From assembly GCF_932276165.1 (NCBI RefSeq), contig NC_063992.1, positions 4,164,001-4,228,000 on the forward strand: DNA of 64,000 nucleotides, in the 5' to 3' direction. Origin of the DNA: Plutella xylostella (lineage: Eukaryota; Arthropoda; Insecta; Lepidoptera; Plutellidae). Below the pieces are notes generated by a model, which worked only from the letters and a program-made list of their open reading frames with translations, made no database searches and was not told the origin of the DNA. This document shows, piece by piece, positions 24,101 to 33,100 of the stretch (within the stretch, counting starts at the first letter, position 1; each line of letters opens with the position of its first letter). Both the position numbers and the translations under genes were made by a program.

Positions 24101-27100
24101 TATTTAATATTTTCTTATGAGTTTTTTTTTAAAACTAGGCTCTTACATAGTTGTACATAATATTATGCGGTATTTTATTCCACTTGTAACGCATAAAATT
24201 CATAGCTACAGTAAACATTTCATTTTTTTCATGGCGAGATACAGTCGCACTTAACCGCTTTTTTGCAAAGCTTGTTAAATAGATTTAAAAAATTATGTAA
24301 ATTTTAGATCTTCAATTTTTAAAAATACTTATTTATTTTTAACAACCTGTAGTGTACAGACTACCACATCTTAAAATATATATATTTTTAATTAACTACG
24401 GTTTTTGGTTTCAAATAAAACAAATTATGAACTTACTTTTCAACACCCTGTATATTGTGTAGCTTACCTACCATACACAACCGTTAAAATAAAATAAATT
24501 ACCCCTCAGAATATAAACAGGCTCGCGCTTTGGCATACTGCATTGACCGTATAGTTCTTATTCGGAGAATCTAATAAGTGTCATTATGTGCAATGTTTAC
24601 CTTTATCTATGCATCTGTAACTCTATAGTAAAAAATGTAAACAAATCGAAAAGGCGAAATGTTTTCTAAGAATTTTCGGCTTTTCTGCATCTAAAATGAT
24701 TAGAAAATTAACTTTCCATAGCAAATGCATATGTATTATAATACTTGTAGTCATAATTTGTTGATTTAATCAGTTTTTGTGAAATATTTGATAAAAAATA
24801 AAATGGCGTGGGTATCGCTCCTAACAGGCCGCCACCAGGGCGACGACTGAAGAAATCTGAAATCTGTCACGGTGTCATCATTTTTAAACCGGAATTTATT
24901 AGTTTTTTGCAAAAAAAGTTGACTTCTGGTCCATTAAATCCAACTCTTTAAGGTAACTTTGTTAAGAATTTAATTACCTACACATACATATAAGATTCCA
25001 TGAAAATGGGCCCTCTGATTTCGAGGGTTTTTTCATAATAAGTCAAAAAATGGCAAAAGACATGGTGTGTTTGCAATTTTTTTTAACATACTTATTATAA
25101 TCCTGCACCAATTTATAAGCAACTAACATGTTCAGTATACCCTCTGCTACAAAATATATTTTTATCAATGTGATAGAAGCCACCGTTTTTCCAATCTAAT
25201 CAAGTATATCAAGCCGACTTTAGCATTTTAGCTTTAGGGATCCCCTTAACCGGCACTTCTAAACCGTAAAGAGCCGAGCGAAGCGAGGCCACACAAACTA
25301 ACCCTGTATTTCTTAAATCCTAGAAAGCCGAGCGAAGCGAGGCCATATGTCGCAGCCGGATCGTATAACCCGCCGTATTACATGACGCCTAGCCGCATTA
25401 CAAGACAGGGCCGCTTTGTAATGCGGCGGATCAACGTTTAGCCGTATTGAATACGGCTGAATGAAAATGCGCCGGATTGTATTCGACATCATACGTCATT
25501 CAATACGGCTGGCCGTTATGTAATACGGCGACAGATTAGCCGCCGCTTTGAATGATTTTAGTTTTGATTTTTAACACTCGTGGCGCTGCTTGACATAATA
25601 ACAATAATGGCGTTGGATACAGATATTTGATGATGATTAAAACGAAGAAATAGTGTTAAATATGCTAGTAAACAGTACTTCAAGAACAATTTTCACGTGA
25701 AATTAAATAATTTCTATTCCGATCAATGCGGTACAGTGAAAAACGTACAAAATTTATAACGCACATCAATCAGCTAAAGTGACCATGGATTCTGCTGGTC
25801 GGCGGATTTCCAGATAATACTACTGGGTCAAAAAATATAAATGTGGCCGGCAAAGGTTATTTGATCTTGAAGAGACTGCGACGAGGCTAACGTAGTGTGG
25901 GACGCCCTCAGGCTAGATGGGGTGACGACTTGCGAAAGGTGGCTGGTAATGATTGGATGTGGAAAGCTGTAGATCGCATCCAGTGGCGTGCTTTGGGAGA
26001 GGCCTACGTCCAGAAGTGATGTTGATGATGAAGAATAATAATTCCGAAGATCCTACAATCCGAGTAGTACCCATGAACAGTATTTTGATACTTGGAAGTC
26101 CATATGATATATTTACTCTATTATGATTACAAAATTCCTTCACCTGTAATGTCATGCTTAGTATGGACATGGTTACCCTACAATTCAGTAGTAGTACGAT
26201 GCGGCTAAACGTGGGCCGCCGTATTGAAGAACGTATTGAAATGACAATCCGGCTAAACGTTGATACGCCGCATTACAAAGCAGCCCTGTGTTGTAATGCG
26301 GCCAGCCGTAATGTAATACGCCGGATTATACGATCCGGCTGCGACACATAAATACTAACGCCGTATTTCCTAAAACCTAAAGAGCCGAGCGAAGCGAGGC
26401 AGCACAAACCTAACCGGCGTTCCCTAACTAAAGTATAAGGACCTACATCTCAACCCATGTGTACCCTGAAGCTTAGAGACCCGAGCGCAGCGAGGCCATA
26501 CAAACGTAACTGCACTTTCTAAACCCCAAAGAGCCGAGCGAAGCGAGGCCATACGAAGTAATCCCATATATCCTAAAATATTAAGTACTGAGCATAGCGA
26601 GGCAGTACAAACCAAACTGGTATTTCTAAAACCCTAAATATTATTTTTAAAGCTAGGTACCTACTATGTCACAGAAAAATCCATTGATACCCTTTGTTGT
26701 AGCGAGTTTACTATGTTTGCACTAGACGATAATTTTCTCCCTTTCAGTATCGACGACCCGCTAAAGAAGACAGCCACAATAGGTTTCATCAACAACTTCG
26801 GGCAGATCCCCAAACAGCTGTTCAAGAAAGCTCACCCTAGCAAGAAGATGTCACAAAGGAGCTCAACCATTTTGGATCCCAACAACATAATACCGTCGCA
26901 GGGCGTCACGCCGCCTGAGAAATTGTTCTTCCACAACCTTGATAACTTGAGGCCTTCTTTGCAACCAGTGAAAGGTATGTTGTATTTGTAAAAATCTTCT
27001 TTTTATTGTGTTGGTAACGAACAATGCTACAGCTAGATTAGGGCTAGTGGCAAATAAATCGTGGTGAAAGGAATGGCTAAACAAAGTAGTGTCAATCGCT

Positions 27101-30100
27101 TACTGCTCAAGATGTTTCGGACGTAAGAAACATATACGATACGTATATATATTATATACACAATAAATTGTGATTGTCTTTTTATTACAGAGGTAAAAGG
27201 CCCAGTCGGCCAGATCCTCTACACGGAAAAGGCAATTCTAGCAGTGGAACAGAACAAAGTGCTAATGCCCCCGACATACAACAAGTACGTGGCGTGGGGC
27301 TTCGCGGATCACTCGCTAAGGATCGGCAACTATGACAATGACAAGACTGTGTTTGTTTGCGAGGCGGTCGCTCAGGAGTGTGGCGAGATTGTGACTTGTG
27401 TTTGTCCTAATGCGAAGACTATTGTCACGGCTGGGACTAGTACGGTTAGTGATGTTTTATGTATTTTTTAGGGACTGTCTTAGGGTGTAAGTTGACGCGC
27501 GAACTGATGATGTTGCAGAAATAATTAAGTATCTACTTAACCATGTACGGTGTTCCGTACAGTATTTGTAACTGAGATGTGCTATGCTGCGAAGATGTGA
27601 AAGAAATCCGTTCTCTTCAGTGCTATACTGTACCAATGAATTAATTGTGTGATATCAAACGCATCCATAGCAACGTAGCCTATCACATCTGTGGCGGAAA
27701 AGCAACCTAAAAGTGTGAAGAGTGAGATTAGTCATCTAAAATGAGTAGTTAGCACAGGCATATTTATTTACCTACCAAAGAGATGTTAGAATCTGTAGTT
27801 GTAACTAATTTTGTTATTTATCAAGTTATCAAATTCCAGTCGAAACCAAAAACACCATCTACATAAAAAAAACCCATCAATCCCATAATTAATTCCACAA
27901 AATACCATTTCAGGTAGTAACAGTCTGGCAGTACTCGGCCAGACGGCGGAAACTGACCGTCAAAGTGTGCCTATACGGTCACGAAGAGGCCGTGACGTCA
28001 CTAGCGGCCTCATCAGCCTACAACCTGGTAGTCAGTGGCAGTCGCGACGGGGTGGCCATAGTGTGGGACATAGAGCGCGGCATGTTTGTGAGGCAACTGT
28101 GTGTGGATGGGGCTTCGCAGCCGATAGCTGCGCTGGCTATTGATGAGCGGACGGTGAGTGTGTTAGGGTTTTATTGTCTGCAGGTGTAGTCAAAGAGGAA
28201 ATGGACGCTCAAAACTCGACTATTGGAAATGTCCTCTAATTTAAATAGAGGATCATCATCAAAAGCCCGTAACATAGATTGGTGGAGACGATAATCTTTC
28301 TAAAGCTTGTGTTTTCAAGACACCACGACAGTTCAAATTTAAAGATATGAAATAGTGTATTACTACTTATGAACCTGTATGCTTAGCCGTATACTTAATA
28401 CAAATTTCTTATAAATGAGACCATCTTAACATTTTGCATAGCCCGACAACAGGTGGCTTAACGGACAGGTGCAAAGCGAAATGAATGGTTGCCAACCCCA
28501 ATTCCCTTTTCCAGGGCGACATAGCCACGTGCGCCGGCAGCTGGCTCCACGTGTGGTCCATCAACGGCACGCTCCTCGGCTCGGCGGACACGCGAGCTCA
28601 GCAGGTTCTGTGCGCCGCCTTCAGCCAGACGCGCGAGTGGGACCCGCTGCACGTGGTCGTCACCGGCAACGCCGACGGCGTCGTGCGGGTCAGTGCGCTG
28701 TGGGCTGTGCCCGCTGCATGGGTGTGATATCGACGTGGATAAAAGTAGCTATATCGCGATTCAAGATAAATACAGCGCATTTATTGGTGGAACGCTCATT
28801 TTGAACTAGTATATCGACGACGATAACGGACCCGTGCCGCGGGGCATGGTATCTGTAATAACCATTATAAGCATAAGTATTAACCTCTCGAGTGGTACCT
28901 TAAACAGGGTATCCATTATTCGTTTATTGATTGCCTGGATATAAATATTAAACAATATCTTCCTTTCACAGATGTGGTCCATAGACTATGTAGTTGACAC
29001 AGAAGAGGAGCAAGCACAACCGACAGAAGAACCACAAAGCATAGACCAAAGCAAAATAGACCATAATACCTCCTTAGATAAGGTTCCTGACCACCAGTTA
29101 TCGGTGCAGGAAAGCGAAGAGGCTAAATCTGAAAGCGAACTGAAGTCTGAAGAAGAGACAAGGAGGAAAGATGCGACGAATAACGAAGGAGAGACAAAGC
29201 CAGAAGATATTGAGCCGGAAAAGCGGGAAGCGGCGATAAAACGAGTCGAAGAGTTGGTGAAGCAGATGAGCTTGTCGCAAGAGATTGAAGGTTAGTTACT
29301 TTTCATTAATATTTATGTAAATTACAACAAACATATTTTATAACTGCAGAAAAGTATATATTGAATTATTTATGTTCACTGTATGGTATCATCATCATCA
29401 TCATCATCATCAGCCTATGTCAACCCACTGCAGGGTATAGGCCTCCTCCATGTTATGCCAAGTCCCACGGTCCTGTGCTACACTCCAGTCCTGTATGGTA
29501 TATACTTTTTTAATTGATAGTTTTTTTTCATTTAATCTTTACTTTTAACAGGGAATCTAGCGAAATCTACAGGCAACCTAACAAAATCCGGATCCGAGAG
29601 TTCCCTATCAGACGCGTGTGAGACAACTAGCGCCAAAGAATCTTCTAGAACGCACGAAGAAAAAGACACTTGCAGTGACAATGAAGAAAGGAGGCGAACC
29701 TACTCTGACATGACAGTTGACTCTTGTGAGGAAGAGAAACAGGAGTATGACAATGAGAAGGAAGACGAAAATAAGGAAGCGCCGCAGACGCAAGGGAATG
29801 TGGTACTGAGACGCAAGTCTAAAGGCATCAATCCGCTGTTTAGAAAGAGTGAGTGGTTTTTTGTGTAATCTGTTGATGCATTTGAATTTTTTAAATGTTC
29901 TGTGTTATTTCATTATATCTCGCCCTTTCTGTCAATAGTCCTTCATACATCTATTTATGTGCCACCATTTTCCTATCGCTTCTTGACCATTTGATAATCT
30001 TAGTCTATTCATCCTAGTTTCAGTTTTAAATGACATTGGTATTCCTGGCAAATTCGCTTCTTATCTGCGCTTATATTACTACAGTATTATATAATTACGT

Positions 30101-33100
30101 AACCAAACCCTTTTGAAGACAGTGGCTTAAATATTGCCACCTTATTTCGAACTTTATGCCATTAAGTTAAGGTCGCAATACTATTAAATATTTAAACATT
30201 TCTGGCTTAACATTATTACTCACCACCAGGTGGCGGCAGCATAGGCGAGTCCACGGAATCGGGTTCCCTGGACGCCGCCCCAGCATCAGACGCTTCAGCC
30301 GAGGGTTCCGCCCTCCGGCCCAGCAAGTCTGACACCAGCCTGACCGACTCGTTCGTGGTTGTTAGTGCTCCCGAGTCGCCCGCGCTCAGTGAGAAGGCGA
30401 ATAGGAAGAGTGCCGTGAAGACTACTGATCCAGGTAATTTAAAATCGTTTATTACTTTATTTACATGTATTGTGATTGACTGCTGATTTAAAGCCGCTCA
30501 GCAGGCTATGGAAAGAGCAATGCATGGGGAGATTGTGAGGGCACTTAAAATTTGAAAGCTGATGTGGTTGTGGAGCCATATATGCTAAAGAAACGATGGC
30601 CGGTGGAGTAATCGATGGGCTATGTGTAATGGCTCCAAATAGAACAAACTAAAAACCAACTTTCTTTCCTTCCAGCGTTAGCAGGCAGCATAAAATGGCG
30701 CCGCCGCCTCGTGTTCCGCGGCAAGCTGACCATGCACACGGCGTTCTCGCGCCGAGACAACGCGAGCCCCGCGCCCGTGACGTGCGTCGCCGCCGCGCGC
30801 AGCGGCCGCGGGCTGGCCGTGGGCGACGCCAGGGGCCGCGTGAGTGTAGACCTAGTCTCTATGTAGCTACAGCCTAGTGTCCCGTGACCTGCGTCGCCGC
30901 GGGCTGGCCGTGGGCGACGCCAGGGGCCGCGTGAGTGTAGACCTAGTCTCTATGTAGCTACAGCCTAGTGTCCCGTGACCTGCGTCGCCGCGGGCTGGCC
31001 GTGGGCGACGCCAGGGGCCGCGTGAGTGTAGACCTAGTCTCTATGTAGCTACAGCCTAGTGTCCCGTGACCTGCGTCGCCGCGGGCTGGCCGTGGGCGAC
31101 GCCAGGGGCCGCGTGAGTGTAGACCTAGTCTCTATGTAGCTACAGCCTAGTGTCCCGTAACCTACGTCGCCGCGGGCTGGCCGTGGGCGACGCCAGGGGC
31201 CGCGTGAGTGTAGACCTAGTCTCTATGTAGCTACAGCCTAGTGTCCCGTGACCTGCGTCGCCGCGGGCTGGCCGTGAGCGGCGCCAGGGGCCGCGTGAGT
31301 GTAGACCTAGTCTCTATGTAGCTACAGCCTAGTGTCCCGTGACCTGCGTCGCCGCGGGCTGGCCGTGGGCGACGCCAGGGGCCGCGTGAGTGTAGACCTA
31401 GTCTCTATGTAGCTACAGCCTAGTGTCCCGTGACCTGCGTCGCCGCGGGCTGGCCGTGGGCGACGCCAGGGGCCGCGTGAGTGTAGACCTAGTCTCTATG
31501 TAGCTACAGCCTAGTGTCCCGTGACCTGCGTCGCCGCGGGCTGGCCGTGGGCGACGCCAGGGGCCGCGTGAGTGTAGACCTAGTCTCTATGTAGCTACAG
31601 CCTAGTGTCCCGTGACCTGCGTCGCCGCGGGCTGGCCGTGGGCGACGCCAGGGGCCGCGTGAGTGTAGACCTAGTCTCTATGTAGCTACAGCCTAGTGTC
31701 CCGTGACCTGCGTCGCCGCGGGCTGGCCGTGGGCGACGCCAGGGGCCGCGTGAGTGTAGACCTAGTCTCTATGTAGCTACAGCCTAGTGTCCCGTGACCT
31801 GCGTCGCCGCGGGCTGGCCGTGGGCGACGCCAGGGGCCGCGTGAGTGTAGACCTAGTCTCTATGTAGCTACAGCCTAGTGTCCCGTGACCTGCGTCGCCG
31901 CGGGCTGGCCGTGGGCGACGCCAGGGGCCGGGTGAGTGTAGACCTAGTCTCTATGTAGCTACAGCCTAGTGTTGCGTGGCATCAGACAACGCACACGAGT
32001 TTCTCGTATAGTAGACCTTGTACAATGTGCATAATAATAATAAAGCTTTATAGTTTATGTAGCGCTGCTAGCCTAGTGCTGCCCATGGCTTCGAATCGAG
32101 GTCCTGTATCAAAAGGAGTATTCGTGATTGGAAAACAAGGATCCCTAAACAGCTGATATGGTCGCTAAAGCTAATGCCTCAGTGTTCAAGATGACTACTT
32201 AGATATTAGATAGAGTCTACGTATTTAAAAATTATATACTTAGATCAAAATTGTCTGTTACAGATATTCCGCTGGAGCGTCCCGGACATGTCGAGCTCGT
32301 CGGGCTCGAAGGGCGGCCCGGCCGACCACTGGGTGCGCGACGACACGGCCCCCTACTGCACGCAATGTCAGGTACATTACCTTCATCATCAAGATACAGT
32401 TATATGATGGAAATAGTCCTTAGCAACGCCACAAAAGGATATTATACCAGTCGTCTTCGGGCGAAGAGAGGGAAGAGGAGGCGAGGGGGGATAACACGTG
32501 AGGGGAGTGCAGAGGATAAGAAGATTAAGAAGAAAACCCTTGGTGGGTGAAAATAATTCTTCGTATACTTCATCACCTCCTTCTTACACCAACTTACGTG
32601 TATTTCAATGAACCCAGCCCCAACACAATGTATGTGCTGCAACGATAACTCATCTCAATAAGATATTCTCCCACCGCTTTACTGCCCTCGAGGCGCTATG
32701 AGGCGACCAAGGTTATGTAAATACCCCCTGTGCTGTGTCACCACCTTTCGGCTCACTAGACCACTTTTGCATCACCCTGTACACTCTGCAACCACAAAAC
32801 CCCTAAACCTCCAACCTCCCCCCAGGTCCGCTTCACGGCTCTAGAGCAGCGGCAAGACTGTCGCGAGTGTGGCTCCGTATTTTGCGGCCGCAACAAAAGT
32901 TGTTCAGAATGACCTCCTGAGTCACCCCTTTCGGCTCACTATATCACTTTTGCATTACGCTGCAGCCACAAATTTACTAAACCTAACCTTTTCCCCCCAG
33001 GTCCGCTTCACAGCGCTAGAACGCAGGCACCACTGCCGCGAGTGCGGCTCGGTGTTCTGCGGGCGCTGCTCGCGCTACGAGGCGCCGGTGCGGAGGCTGC

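Larger units (their letters stand above)
25270..26625 (+). repeat. 54-bp tandem repeat array, interrupted by an insertion
   Basis: Units contain AAAGAGCCGAGCGAAGCGAG followed by GCCAxACAAACxTAACC. Unit marks fall at 25272, 25326, 26383, 26479, 26532 and 26586. Removing the 1003-base insertion and duplicated site makes the second-to-third spacing 54 as well. Confidence 0.8.

Noticed and set aside
25776..26170. Minus-strand frame at 25913 to 26170 as a gene
   Set aside because: Antisense to an RTE LINE tail and the inverted-repeat element.
30840..31970. Regular repeats resembling a CRISPR-like array
   Set aside because: The 91-base units are uniform with no variable spacers, lie in a eukaryotic intron and derive from exon 31.
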